The notes under the pieces were generated by a model. The model saw only the letters and a list, made by a program, of their open reading frames with translations. It did no database searches and was not told the DNA's origin. The position numbers were made by a program, and so were the translations under genes. Positions 1 through 10,807 of a stretch of DNA of 64,000 nucleotides are shown here, one piece after another. Source of the stretch: Thysanoteuthis rhombus. Lineage: Eukaryota; Mollusca; Cephalopoda; Oegopsida; Thysanoteuthidae. How positions within the stretch are numbered: the first letter of the stretch is position 1; every line of letters starts with the position of its first letter. The DNA lies in NCBI GenBank assembly GCA_963457665.1, contig OY735219.1:21123394-21187393 (forward strand). Reading direction: 5' to 3'.

Positions 1-105
1 CCAACAAATCATGGGCCAGTGTGGCAGGGTAAAGCCAACGGACCTTGGGAAATGCTAATGTCCAATGAACAGACTTTGAAGTCTCATAGAAAAAAAGAAA
101 AATAT

Positions 106-1938
106 TCAGGTCTTTGGGTTTATTGAGTTCAATAATTGTGATGTGCTCGAATCCAGACCAACATTTTCTACCGCAGATGAAGTTCGAGGTGAAGAAACAT
201 GCTCAAGAATCATTTTTAACATCGCAAACTGATGTTCACGATCTTCTCGGTGTCGCTGAATCTCATTCTTCATTTTTTCCCGTTCCAGTGCCTGTCTTTC
301 TCGTTCTACCTCAAGCTTCTTCATTTCGAGATCCAATCGAAGGGTCTCCGTTTGCAATTGCTTGTTCTGGATTCGCTCCAGGGTGTTCGTAAAACTATCC
401 ACAACGGATTTCAACGTCTGTTCAAAATGGTTCAGCTCTGCAGTTTGTCGCCTTTTCCGGAGGTCGTCTGTTTCAGTTCGGGCCTCATTGCCAGGGATGA
501 GAACATCCATTGACATGAGTGGAGGGGGTACAGGGGGATCAGTGTACGATGATGATGATGTCAATGTGCGAGAGTCGAGTGACTTGTCCAGGACTGGCTG
601 GTTGATTTGAATTATGTCCAAGGGAGATTGAAAATGTTTGTTCGTTTGGAATGCGTTGCTTGTGAGGCCGACTCTGTTCTCATTCTGTTGGGAAAACTGA
701 GTGATTCCTTGTTTTTGCAAAATATTCCTCACCCCCTGAGTTGCCCAGAGTTCTTTGGCTAAAGGTTCAGACAGCACCTCAAGCGACTGGTCACTAGTCA
801 AGTCCAGTTGGTTCATAGCTTGCTTATTGGAAAACGGTTTAGCGACACCATTCAGGTGAGAAATCGGGTCTTTATCTGGAAGGAAAACACTTGGAGTCTC
901 TGGAAATGGAAACGGGGGTCTTGTATTGATCACCTGGTTCTGGGAATTCGTCTTTGCCATTTCTCCCAGTTCCATCAGGAGATTCCTATTGTTTGTGATG
1001 GGGTTGGAATTTGATGTATTGGCCGAATCGTCTAAAGAGATAACATTCATCCATTTCGATTCAACAGGGTTCAGAGAAAAGGCTTCTAGTTTGGTTTCGA
1101 CCGGCTTGCTTTCCGAGGGTATGCTGACTGATGAGACAGGCGCCACCGACTGACTGGTTTTCATTTCTGGCATCGATGTTGACATAATTTCTTCTTCCTC
1201 TTCCTCCACATCATCATCGTCATCATCAGAAATTTCAATTTCATCCGACAGTTCATTTTCAATGACTTCGCACTCCATCAGCGGCATGGACAGTTGATCG
1301 TATTTCTCTCCATCAGTACCGCCACTCTTGGAGGATTCCCACGATCCATTTGCAGCCTGCTTACCATCAGCCGATGCCACGCCAGAGTCCAAAGTTGGAC
1401 CACTTTTTGCAGCAAGTTTTTTCTTGCTTGAGGTGTTCCGCACAATGTAATCTATCTCCTTGTAAAATCTACAAAGTTTTTTCACCTTCCCCCGGGTACG
1501 CAGAAGCATTCGGCAGTGTTTGTATGCTCTCTTCAGAGTCTTCATACGTGTCTTGCACTGAATCGCAGTCTTCTGGTACCCTCGTTCGGCCATCTCGTTG
1601 GCGATGGTGCGGTAGATCTGACCATTGGCGCTGCAGAGGTCATCGACCTCAAAAAGATTGTTCCTCTCTGTCCATACCTCTAGGAGAGTCCGGGTCTCCA
1701 TGTCCGACCACGAGAGTCCTCTTTTGCGCGTTGAGAAATTATACGTGATCTGCATGTTGTCTCCACTCATGTTCGAGTCTGAAAAAAACTGCTCCGAACT
1801 GGCACGTTCTACCTGATGCTGCAATTGAGGAGTTGAGGGTTGTTGTTGCGACTGTGTCATCAGCTCATTTATTGCATTGGAATCAGGAGGTGACAGTGTT
1901 TCCACTTTCACCACCTCAAGTCCTAATACCTCAGACAT
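106..1938 (-). CDS. Myb/SANT-like DNA-binding protein with C-terminal coiled coil, 610 aa
   Basis: This is the only long frame with ordinary protein composition in the window. Residues about 73-166 form a Myb/SANT-like (trihelix or MADF-type) DNA-binding domain: tryptophans W77 and W89 in a first helix (GLSWSDMETRTLLEVW), a middle helix around QIYRTIANEMAERG, a basic recognition segment (QCKTRMKTLKRAYK) and a closing helix ending FYKEIDYIV. Residues 229-250 are almost all Asp/Glu. Residues about 499-582 are a charged coiled coil rich in E, R, K and L, preceded by RKRR (494-497), a possible nuclear signal. Animal proteins with this layout (ZSCAN20/29-like and MSANTD groups, some derived from Harbinger transposons) are probable nuclear regulators; that role is inferred. 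The start is the first Met after an in-frame TAA 27 bases upstream and sits one base inside a splice acceptor. No frameshift or stop is seen. The exact orthologue is not recognised. Confidence 0.85.
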   Translation of the reverse strand: MSEVLGLEVVKVETLSPPDSNAINELMTQSQQQPSTPQLQHQVERASSEQFFSDSNMSGDNMQITYNFSTRKRGLSWSDMETRTLLEVWTERNNLFEVDDLCSANGQIYRTIANEMAERGYQKTAIQCKTRMKTLKRAYKHCRMLLRTRGKVKKLCRFYKEIDYIVRNTSSKKKLAAKSGPTLDSGVASADGKQAANGSWESSKSGGTDGEKYDQLSMPLMECEVIENELSDEIEISDDDDDDVEEEEEEIMSTSMPEMKTSQSVAPVSSVSIPSESKPVETKLEAFSLNPVESKWMNVISLDDSANTSNSNPITNNRNLLMELGEMAKTNSQNQVINTRPPFPFPETPSVFLPDKDPISHLNGVAKPFSNKQAMNQLDLTSDQSLEVLSEPLAKELWATQGVRNILQKQGITQFSQQNENRVGLTSNAFQTNKHFQSPLDIIQINQPVLDKSLDSRTLTSSSSYTDPPVPPPLMSMDVLIPGNEARTETDDLRKRRQTAELNHFEQTLKSVVDSFTNTLERIQNKQLQTETLRLDLEMKKLEVERERQALEREKMKNEIQRHREDREHQFAMLKMILEHVSSPRTSSAVENVGLDSSTSQLLNSINPKT

Positions 1939-1939
1939 T

Positions 1940-1958
1940 CTAAGGAGGCAAAGGCATG
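1940..1958 (-). other. Splice acceptor just upstream of the Myb/SANT-like start codon
   Basis: On the minus strand the sequence directly before the ATG reads TGCCTTTGCCTCCTTAG, a pyrimidine tract ending in AG, and the next base is one A before ATG. This fits a coding exon joined to a 5' untranslated exon elsewhere. The matching donor cannot be identified and probably lies at higher coordinates. Confidence 0.55.
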
Positions 1959-2636
1959 AGGCTTAAATCTCCAAGTTGATAAGACCCATTGTGCTTGTTT
2001 GATCTTGATATTTACATTTTTCTACTAGATGAGATTTCAATTGCTAATAACATCTTTATCACCATGGTGTGATTTTCAACATTTATTCTTCTTTGTGTTT
2101 CTACTGAATATTCATCAACAGATTAGAGGAAGGAGAGGTGCTGAGAATGTATTTTTTTTGGTACATTGACTATTGAAATGTTTTTTTGTCGAGATCATTT
2201 CATTTTCACTGTACATTGACTTACAACACACCTCTTCATTACAATTTCAAAGTTTACTGCTATGTGGAAGCAGGAAGATGATCAAACACATGATGTTCAC
2301 GTTTTAATGGTGTAAAGAGTTGGTGTGCCATATGAGTCAAATATATTTTCAACTCTGCCTTAATGAAAGTATGTTGAGAGCCACTGGTTTGAAATACTAC
2401 TTCCTGTATTCAGAAGGTGATCTTGACCGTTTTGATAGTAGTTCTTCGGTTCTGTGCCCTGGGTCTCTCTCAGAGATATATATCAACGAATCAGATAGTA
2501 GACTGACTAAATGTCTGGCATCAAGTTTTTAAGTAATTTTCTTTCGGTTGGTCAGTGTTTGTGCAAAATTCGCAATCCAAATTTTTTGTCTGCAAAATAA
2601 TTAAACTCTGTGATTAAAACGAAAGAGAAAAAAAAC
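1959..2636. other. Non-coding stretch upstream of the Myb/SANT-like exon
   Basis: I see no repeat or gene I can name. It is probably 5' intron of the minus-strand gene. Confidence 0.3.
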
Positions 2637-2644
2637 ATTCAAAT

Positions 2645-2887
2645 CAGTAGTTCTTGACCAGAGGGCAATGTCCCCTAGAAAGGGGCACCAGGGTAATTCT
2701 AAGAGGCTGCAGCAAAAATGTCAAAATTTACCTAATCATTTTGGGAATCCTCTAAACAAGTGCTTCACAGATTTGCAGAACCCATTTCAAACCAATCATT
2801 CCGCTTGAAGATGCAGGTAGGGGACTGGAAGTAATCCCCAACTTCTAAAGGGTGGATGGGGTGGGGAAAAAGGGTCAAGAACCACCA
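2645..2887. mobile_element. hAT-type MITE, 243 bp
   Basis: The ends are inverted: CAGTAGTTCTTGACC on the left and GGTCAAGAACCACCA on the right, close to the CAGTGGTTCTCAACC terminus known for hAT transposons. An imperfect 8-bp target duplication flanks it (ATTCAAAT at 2637, ATTTAGAT at 2888). The interior has no coding sequence, so it is non-autonomous. Confidence 0.75.
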
Positions 2888-3031
2888 ATTTAGATGAAAA
2901 TGGTAAAATTTGCTACATTGTGTGTATGCGTATGAATCTCTCACACACGTGTACACGTACATACACACAAAAACAGAAAGTAGGACATACACAGAATCAT
3001 ACCACTGGTTATCTGTACCTATACATAGATG

Positions 3032-3037
<6 letters not shown>

Positions 3038-3096
<59 letters not shown>

Positions 3097-3123
3097 TATA
3101 TTCAAAAAAAAAAAAAAAAAAAA
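3038..3123. repeat. (TA)n microsatellite and poly(A) at the start of a family X copy
   Basis: About 25 TA units, a short break, then a poly(A) run. Small YIYIY frames read through it are artefacts of the repeat. Confidence 0.95.
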
Positions 3124-3130
3124 GTAAATA

Positions 3131-3450
3131 CAGGTCTGGCTTGGTTTGTCACTCAATAGGAACAGTCATGTGAGCAACACCTTTTGGCAGCATGCTATGG
3201 AAGGGGTAATCAATTAAAGAATTGGGAAAAAAGGGTGATCAGTGAATAAGTTACTTCTCTTGCCTTTTGTTGGGCAGTGATTACTAAAAAAGTCTGATTT
3301 TTCAAAAAACAAGGGATCAATTTAGCCTGAGATTACATTGCAAATCAAACCCCCTAATAAACCGTATTAAAGGAGAATTTTTAAAAAACTTAACTTTTTT
3401 TCAACACATAAGGAGTTAACATTGAAATTTCCAATCCTCTTCATGCATGT
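3131..3450 (+). mobile_element. Family X interspersed repeat, copy 1 (5' three quarters)
   Basis: Family X is an unclassified element of about 420-450 bp with at least twelve copies here. Its 5' end reads ACAGGTCTGG, its middle contains GCCTTTTGTTGGGCAGTGAT and TGATCAATGAATAAG, and its 3' part has TAGCTCCATTGGTG, a (CATA)n stretch and an end near GGTTTCTAAT. The TAGCTCCATTGG segment resembles a pol III A box, but I find no convincing B box. This copy lacks the 3' quarter. Confidence 0.8.
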
Positions 3451-3742
3451 ATATCTATAGTAGGTCAGAAATATTTCTTTGAGGATCTATATGAAAACAT
3501 TAGACACAACGAATAATTGAACATCAAGTATTGGCTCGACTCAAAAAAGATAGAAGAAATGACTGAACAATAAAAAGCTTCTAGAGACTATTACCATTAG
3601 ACACGTTCTCAGGGAAATTCATATCTAACTTGAGTTAACATTCTTTCATTGGAAATTAATCTTTGTAAATGGTATACTTATGACACAAGTAAATACCAAC
3701 ATGCACAAATTATACATGTAATAGCCCTCTCTAGTCAGTGTG
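3451..3742. other. Unassigned spacer
   Basis: Nothing recognised; AT-rich single-copy sequence. Confidence 0.3.
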
Positions 3743-3995
3743 TCCACTCGGATAGTGTAATGGTTAGTATGTCTGCCTCACATGCAGAAGGTCCAGGGTT
3801 TGATTCCCAGTATGAGTGAAGAGTGTGGAAGAATTCATTAAATGTCCCTGAGCACTCAGCAGCTAATTAAGTACACTCTAAGCTGTGTGATTAAAGTGAA
3901 GATATCCCTTAGGTGGACTTGCATCCTGCTTAGGGAGTGGGGGGCGGGTCATAAAAACTTGTAAGAATAAAGTCTTGGTCTTAACCAGACTTGAA
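3743..3995 (+). mobile_element. tRNA-Val-like SINE
   Basis: Bases 3746-3818 fold like a tRNA: acceptor CACTCGG against ATGAGTG, a D arm with ATGGTTAGTATG as A box, an anticodon arm TCTGC-CTCACAT-GCAGA giving anticodon CAC (Val), and a B box GGTTTGATTCC at 3798. An unrelated tail of about 170 bp follows, ending in AAGTCTTGGTCTTAACC. The tail and weak T stem argue for a SINE rather than a working tRNA gene. Several tRNA-derived SINE families are known from cephalopods. Confidence 0.75.
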
Positions 3996-4992
3996 AAAAA
4001 TCACTAAGCTGATGTACGCAACAGAAACTGAGACTTTGTTACTCACTGTACAACTCCATTGAGACGTGTCTTCTAAGAGACAGGAAGCTTTACTATTTCA
4101 TCCTGTCAGTAAGGCTTGCTTTAATTACTGACCACTGACAATCCATTTCTTCTTAATTCCCAATGCACAACATAAAGAGTGAGTATCAAAATGTATTATA
4201 ACAAATTGTAGGACAAAAGAATACAAAATTTCATGGTCAAACTATCAAGTTCCACTTTTAATCACTTTATGTTACTACGGTATGACTTGTTGCTTCACTG
4301 ATGGCTATTATAAGTGTACAACAACAGACTCAGCTGATGGTTGCCACAGATACTATAAGTGTGACATACACAGCTCATAGCATAGCTGTTGTGATTTTCA
4401 TTCACTGATAGCCTTGTAAATGACTTTCACCAAGACCAACACTCATAAAAAGTGGGCAAATACTAATTCTTCTGTGAAGGGGTAAGTAGTAAAATGTACT
4501 CTCTTTATTCTATAAGAACACTTCTGAAGTCGATATTTTGTAAAAGTTTTCTAGAATAATTTTGATAAGTACAGAATGATCAACTTTATTGATTATCAAT
4601 ATTTGCCTTTTCTGTTCATACATTAAATAAACTCTGGAAGTTTTTGTTTACTTTGCACAAATGCTTTTAATATTTGCCGTCTTGTCAGATATAAATTCAA
4701 TCATTATGTTGGATGAAAGCTAACATTTCTTTAAAGTCTTTTACCAATAATAATAAAATGCTGAAAGAGGCTGATGGTAAAATAGCTCATGGTCCCCAGG
4801 ATAAAGTTGAACTTATAGCCTTAGGATCCAAATTCAAGTAAAAGTATCAAAAAAACTTTTGTATAAGACACGGAAAACTTGAACACAGTATATTAACATC
4901 AACTGACAAGAGTAACATAACTTGGGACTGTGCAAAATTTATGAAATTTCTAAAACAAAATTTTTTTTAGCAGTAACCAAAATTTTAAAGAC

Positions 4993-4994
<2 letters not shown>
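3996..4994. other. Unassigned AT-rich stretch
   Basis: No frame, repeat or RNA gene that I can support. Probably intronic or intergenic. Confidence 0.3.

Positions 4995-5033
<39 letters not shown>
4995..5033. repeat. (TA)n microsatellite
   Basis: About 19 TA units directly before a family O copy. Confidence 0.95.
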
Positions 5034-5035
<2 letters not shown>

Positions 5036-5582
5036 CCAACACAACAGATTCAATATTTACATGGGTGAACATTCAATAGAAATGACACAAACAGTGAGTC
5101 ATGTCTGTTGTTATACTTACTGATCCCTCATCGTTAAAAACGTTTTTAGGGTAAGCTACTTAAGTAAACCTTGTTTCAAAAAATAATCATCTAGTTTAAA
5201 ATAATATCAAAATACAATACACATAAAACCTCATATAAAATGACAAACTACATGTATGTAATAAACTATATAATATATATAATATGAAAGGGAGGTGGTT
5301 GTTTGATCAACACTGCTGGGGTGCCATGTCGATATAACTGTTTTGTTTTTAGAATCCCGAAACAGTCACATGGTAAGCAATTGATGATCCCAACAAGAGA
5401 CAATTTATACATTGTACAATAATAATAAAGTATTGGGGAAACAAGGAAAGAATACTTTTGAAGATTACATAAATTGCATTCACAGGTATAGAGCAGTGGG
5501 TGACTGAAATGACACAAAAAAATATATTGAAAAAGGTTTAGGATGTTTAGTGTTTAGAGCTGTAAAGCTGTCTAAACTATAC

Positions 5583-5607
<25 letters not shown>
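5034..5607 (+). mobile_element. Family O interspersed repeat, copy 1, with (TA)n tail
   Basis: This block starts at CCAACACAACAGATTCAATA and runs to AGCTGTAAAGCTGTCTAAAC followed by (TA)n. It matches 58508-59018 almost throughout, and its last third matches 53636-53884. Shared landmarks are CATCGTTAAAAACGTTTTTA, GACTGTTTTGTTTTTA and the TA tail. No frame is conserved. I cannot assign it to a known class. Confidence 0.75.
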
Positions 5608-5613
<6 letters not shown>

Positions 5614-5639
5614 AGATCCTATCATTCATGTGGAAGATA

Positions 5640-6052
5640 CTTTGTTTCTCTTTATCAACCTCAACATCATTGAAGACAAGATACACCATTTCATCGAAAC
5701 AATGATTCTATAATGACCGTGGCATGTTTCAGCAAGACAATCTGTCCTGAGCACAGGTTATACGAGAATATGAAGAACACTTCATTGTCTTGCCTTGACC
5801 ACCCAACTCCCCAGATCTCAATCCCATTCAGCATGTATTGAACCAATAAATTTACTCTGCAGAAGTCCTACCACATACCTTGCAATAGTTAAAAAGACTG
5901 CTCCAAACATCCTGGCACAAGATACCAGAGGAAAACTTATAGATCTTGTAGTGTCCATGTCTGACCGGGTAAGAGCTATTTTGCAGGCACATGGGAGACC
6001 AACACTTAATTTAAAAGGTGCTCATAATGTCTTGGTTCACCAGTGTATATAA
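5640..6052 (+). mobile_element. Tc1-like transposase relic (C-terminal half, frameshifted)
   Basis: Translation across frames gives a Tc1-type core: a FQQDN motif with the second catalytic Asp near 5733, then PWPPNSPDLNPI near 5800, and the C-terminal MSDRVRAILQAHGRPT near 5960. A frame change lies near 5790 and stops interrupt the region between. The N-terminal DNA-binding half and the first catalytic Asp are missing, so it cannot make transposase. Confidence 0.8.
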
Positions 6053-6291
6053 ATATAAATTCTTCATTTTGATGACTAGCAAGTTTTTACTTATTCTCAT
6101 CTACCTGTCTCTGTGGAAGGGAAGATTTAAGAACAAAAAGGTCAGATAACAGGTGAGCAAGTCTGGAAGACATTCTCATAGACAATTGATAAAAAAGTTT
6201 TTGGAAATCATTCTTTCAGGAGAATACTTTGACGTATTTTTTTTTTTTGAATTAAGTTCTACTGAATCATTTTGATTCTTATGAGGAGTCT

Positions 6292-6424
6292 ATATTGACA
6301 TAAGTTTATATCTACTATTACCCTCAAGATATCTGGATTTATTTCTTTTCAAAAGTAAAATCTCACAGTTGCCACTCACATCCCACCCACCCCACCATCA
6401 GAACCTCAAAATGCAAAATAAAAA
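6292..6424. repeat. Left member of a direct repeat flanking family X copy 2
   Basis: The block TATTGACATAAGTTTATATC, then ATCTGGATTTATTT and GTAAAATCTCACAGTT, recurs in diverged form at 6845-6956 on the other side of the X copy. Confidence 0.65.
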
Positions 6425-6849
6425 CAGGTCTGGTCAGTCACTCAATAGAAAACATCGGGTGACCAGTGTCTTCTGACAGCATACCATGTTGGGGGGGATC
6501 AATTTGAAAAAATCGGAAAAAAAGTAGATCAATCAATAAGTTATGTCTCTTGCCTTTTGTTGGGCAGTGATATTAAAAAAAGTCCAATTTTAAAAAAAAA
6601 CAAGCCGGAATGATGTTGCAAATTGACCATCTCCCCTAGAAACCGGGGGGGGGGGGGGGGGGTATTTTAAAAAATAAAAAAAAGGGAAGTTTTTCCTAGA
6701 CATAAAAAGTAAATGTTTATATTTTCAGCCCTCTAGCTCCATTGGTGCATCTTGTACTCTTCATACATACATACATACATAACCAGCCAGACCAATTTGA
6801 AAACTGAAGGAAGCTATGTTGACAGTTTTGGCTGTTGGTTTCTAATATT
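6424..6849 (+). mobile_element. Family X interspersed repeat, copy 2 (near full length)
   Basis: Complete from AAACAGGTCTGG to GGTTTCTAAT. It contains an 18-base G run at 6645-6662. It is flanked by a 110-130 bp direct repeat, unlike other X copies. Confidence 0.85.
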
Positions 6850-6956
6850 GACACAAGTTTATATCTACTTCCCCCACCCCCCCAAACATCTGGATTTATT
6901 TTTCTCTATAAGTAAATACTCTCAGTTTCCCCTACCTCAACAGAATGAAAAATAAA
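6845..6956. repeat. Right member of the direct repeat flanking X copy 2
   Basis: Matches 6292-6424 through TATTGACACAAGTTTATATC, CATCTGGATTTATTTTT and AAGTAAATACTCTCAGTT. Confidence 0.65.
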
Positions 6957-7600
6957 TAAAATGTAGCTCACAGAAATCAATAGATAAACTTACCGGGAGA
7001 TCAGTTCAGTTTATTTTAAAATCCTGATAGCATCAACTTTAAACACTGATTTACTCAGACAAGTATCCTGACCAAGAGATTGAAGTCACTTAACCGACAC
7101 ACAATCCCTGGGTTGGGTAGTACATTTGAGCCATGTATAATAAATGCCCCAAAAAGTTGATATTTTCATTAATTTTAGAGCTATGCAGTTCAGTTTCTTT
7201 AGAGCTATCTTTACCTCTCTCCAAGAGGCTCTGTCCATCCCTCTATCCTCATATTATTTCTCAGCTGTTTGAAGTCAGATTTGCTTGAAACTCATTAGAA
7301 AGATGTCCCTTGACAAGATGCTTCTTACCTAGAAAAATCTTTCACTTCGGGTCATGTGAACTGGTAATAATGGCATTTAAACTTTATAGTGGACGCCTCA
7401 TTGAACTTTTGGTTATTGTTTTTCATCTTGAAGTTTAGACACTCTGCATTACGATTCATACTGTTCAAGCTTTAAAATAAACAAAACAAACTGGACATTG
7501 TAGATCAAGAAATAACAAAAATGTCAACTTTTTAAAAATCGTGCATTGGTCACTTATATATCGCGGTTCAGTCAGAAAAGTAACATTGCAATAATGACTA
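6957..7600. other. Unassigned stretch
   Basis: No supported feature. Confidence 0.3.
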
Positions 7601-7609
7601 GAAAGAATT

Positions 7610-7800
7610 AACTGATATAAGATATCCCATGGCATTGACAAGGGAATAAGAACAATCTACCTCTGTGAATTGAATTAAAGATTCAGTTAGAAATTCCCAG
7701 ACAGTTACTGACACCGACAGATACCTGAAGGAGGCTGGCAGATACAGTGGTTGAAACATAGCGGCTAAACTAAAACAACCAAGATGAGGATACATTTGAT
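7610..7800 (+). mobile_element. Body of a motif-M SINE-like element, decayed copy
   Basis: Bases 7655-7790 match 8068-8200 in order: the TCTACCTC..TTGAATTAAAG segment, motif M in decayed form (CCTGAAGGAGG at 7724, TTGAAAC at 7752) and the end AACAACCAAGATGAGGATA. The tRNA-like head is not visible here. Confidence 0.6.
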
Positions 7801-7907
7801 CAAATCAGAATAAATAATCACAATTCCTCATCTCAGATATTCAGAACAAAATGTTTGAATCAAATAAGATCAGTGTTTCTCTGAATTTTTGAGATGAGGT
7901 ATTATCA

Positions 7908-8220
7908 TTATTTCTATTGTTATTCGGACTATCCTCATCTTGGACACATAGCGTAGGGGTTACAGAATCAGACAGAATTACTGCAAGTAATCTAATGGTT
8001 CTAGGTTCAATCCCAGTGTGAGACAATAATAATTTGAAAATACTACTACTGCTAAGAGGGGAGTGCGGTCTATATACCTCCGTCGGTTGAATAAAGGGTT
8101 TGGTTCATTATTTCCCCCACACCTACCAGATGATACCTGATGAAGGCCGTAGAGTACAACAGCCGAAACGTTGTATGAAAAACAACCAAGATGAGGATAG
8201 TCTGAATAATAAAAGAAATA
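7908..8220 (+). mobile_element. tRNA-headed SINE-like element with motif M, bounded by inverted repeats
   Basis: A tRNA-like head occupies 7941-8026 with A box TAGCGTAGGGGTTA and B box GGTTCAATCCC at 8004. The body carries motif M (8136-8174): CCTGATGA, A, GGC, loop, GCC, GAAACG. The element lies between inverted repeats: ACTATCCTCATCTTGG at 7928-7943 and its exact complement at 8186-8201, with weaker matching out to about 7908 and 8220. Terminal inverted repeats are not usual for SINEs. Confidence 0.65.
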
Positions 8221-9400
8221 CAAATAAGATCAAATATCAATATTCAAAGGTATCAAGCTGAGGACTATGAATTGGGAAGAAGATGATGAGCTTATTTTTG
8301 ATCTTTCCCGGGGAAAAAGATCTTTAGAAAATGGCATAACAGAAGAGAAGAACAAAATATACTTGCAAAATATTGATGACCCCTGAGAAAAGTATGAATC
8401 CCGCAAACTATGGTTAAATAGTGAGGCATTTGGAACCTTCAAGCCCTGTAAGGCAGTCTGTCTAAAAGGTCACTCTAACAGAAAGAAAAATTGCAGCTTG
8501 ACAGTTGTCATAGCTGGTCAAAACCTGGATGAAAGAGGTGGATTATATGTGGGGCTAGCAACTCTTTCCCTTAAAAAGGTACTAGCCACTGACACCACAG
8601 CGGAGTGATAACGGAAATAAACAAATTATATTTTTAACTTCTGCGTGATGGAGATATTTCGTTCAAATTTTGACAATTCAGTTCTAATCATGAAATATCC
8701 TCAAAAAGTAGCATAAAGAATGTAGAGGTTAAGTACCCCTTAACTGAAATGCCTGGGACCAGAAGTGTTTCAGTTTTCGGATTTGGGGTTAGGCGTACTC
8801 ACCCTGCATTTTTAGGATTGCTTTTTTTTTTTCATAACATTCTGATAACTTTAATTTATTCACGCTGCAAATTTAAAGTATGCTAAATTAGAATTACCGA
8901 ATTACAAACCTCTCTGTGTTCCTGACCCTTTATACACCTGGCACAAGAAGGTAGAAAGTAACACTGATTTCCGTTCACGAGTGGTGTCAATTGCAAAAAT
9001 GGTGGTTTATGAAATAAATATCACCAAAAGAAAAAAAAGGGGGGGGGACTTTTCATTTTATTTTAAGAATTTTGAAATATTTGATTTCCAGGAAAATCAT
9101 ATTTAGCGCCAGGTGGAAAAAGAGCCTGGAACGCCATGTATTATTCAAAAAAAGTTTAATTAAAGGTGAGTTATATTTGCTGTGGGAGTTAACTAGGACT
9201 TTGTAGAATATTTTAGGGAGGTGGAGAGTGGGGATTGTTGATGGTAACGATGCGGGGGAGGGGAGGCACTCAAACATTTTGAGTTAGCATCAATTGTAGA
9301 ATGATTTAGTGATATATTTTTTTGCAAGTCCTTTTATTAGATGAGACGGATTTATTATTAAGACAAAAAAATGTCTGATGCTGGAAAGCTGAAAGCATTT
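8221..9400. other. Unassigned stretch
   Basis: Mostly unrecognised. A 38-codon open piece at about 8492-8609 (plus; contains DERGGLYVGLATLSL) reads like an old repeat-encoded segment but I cannot name it. Confidence 0.3.
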
Positions 9401-9414
9401 AATCATATATACAA

Positions 9415-9600
9415 GAGCTATGTCTGTCACACTCATGTGAGCAGTCATCAGCCTTTCCCCATTCCAACATTCTTATTTAAATATCTTTTTCTGCCCTCTT
9501 CCTTCTCGCCCTCTTATTGAACTACCTAACTTTCTTTTCTCCCCTCTCCCTACCTACCATGTTTGTCACACTAATAGTATTAGTATCATCCAAGCCTGAA
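9415..9600 (+). repeat. Family Z pyrimidine-rich repeat, copy 1
   Basis: TGTCTGTCACACT, then CAGTCATCAGCC, then the phrase CTTATTGAACTACCTAACTT and TTCTTTTCTCCCC. The same order is seen at 18095-18420, and part of it at 46085-46147. Confidence 0.6.
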
Positions 9601-9604
9601 TTTA

Positions 9605-9892
9605 AAAAAAAAAATCAAGCACAAAACTAAAGGACCAATTTAGCATAAACTCACATTGTAATTGTATTGAACCTTCGACCAAAACTTGAATTTATAAAAA
9701 CAAAAAACAAACTATCTTCTCAAGACATAAAGAAGAGTAAATCATGAAATTTTCAGCCCTTTAGCTCCATTGGTGTGGCTTGGACATGTGATACATACAT
9801 ACATGGCTAGTCAGGCAGAATCACTTGAAAACTGGAGAAACTTATGTTTACAATGTTGACAGCTTTGGTTGTTGGTTTCTAATGAATATTTT
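9605..9892 (+). mobile_element. Family X, copy 3 (3' half)
   Basis: Begins at the AAGGACCAATTTAGCATAAA block and ends at GTTGGTTTCTAAT, with the TAGCTCCATTGGTG segment near 9762. Confidence 0.75.
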
Positions 9893-10077
9893 TTATCCCA
9901 TGTCCAGAGTATGTATTGCTATAGAAAGGCATAAGAATAGTGTTCCCTTACTGGAATCTAATTTTTTCATTTTTTAAATTCATTTTATTAGATGAAGTAT
10001 CATAAATAATCATTAATTTTTTGCGGTTATTCACCTTCACCTTAATGGTTGTTGCTTTTTATTACAACTCAGGCTGG

Positions 10078-10232
10078 TTTCCCTTCAGCAGTGAGTGAAT
10101 AAAAGAACAATGCAGATTAGAATAAAGATAAACTACAGATGAGGATCAAACTTACAACCCTCTACGCTGGGTTGGGGGGGGGTCGCTAAATGTACAACTG
10201 CTCTAACCACAAAGCTACTGGAACTCAGTGTC
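10078..10232 (-). mobile_element. tRNA-derived SINE
   Basis: On the minus strand the head reads GTAGCTTTGTGGTTAGAGC (A box) and AAGTTTGATCC (B box), followed by the tail CACTGCTGAAGGGAAACCAG. Poly(C) expansion lies inside the head. It is non-coding. Confidence 0.65.
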
Positions 10233-10764
10233 AATAGCTAGATCAAACCAGACTCTTAAAACTCATTCATATATTTCATCAGATTGTTTTTTTTTTGTTT
10301 TTTTTATTAAACAAAAAAATGCTTTTAGGGGTCTTATGGTCATTTTGTACCTATAAAGTCCAAATCTTTTTGCTGGTATTTTTTAAAATAATTATTTCTG
10401 TTACAGGTACGGGCTACAGTGATTCATTCATGAGAGGTACGGATATATGTATATCATCATCATTAATTTTTGCCACTATTTACCTTCAAAAAATTAATAA
10501 TAATGATTCCATTACTTGTTTTGTAGAGAGAACAGCAGTGCACCACTATCCAGCTATAAGAACTTGATACTCTCTCTAAAGAAGGCAGCCCTGCTTTCCC
10601 TCACTTATTTTTTGATTTCAGGATCAACCTCTTTCAGAATGAGCCAATTTCAAATATTTTGATCAATTAGATATTTAGCTTAAACAAGCAACGAACTTTT
10701 GCATTAACCAATAATATTGGATCTCTAGATTATTAAATAATTTCAACACCTATTCTGTCCAGCC

Positions 10765-10807
<43 letters not shown>

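Noticed and set aside
2910-3173. Plus frames with long YIYIYIY stretches (also at 10.8, 22.6, 26.8 and 57.5 kb)
   Set aside because: Translations of (TA)n microsatellites.
3746-3818. Functional tRNA-Val(CAC) gene
   Set aside because: The T stem is imperfect and a SINE-type tail follows directly; no terminator-like T run at the tRNA end.
8136-8174. Active hammerhead ribozyme at motif M
   Set aside because: An extra A separates the CTGATGA core from stem II in every copy with a readable left arm, and stem I cannot be drawn next to the core.
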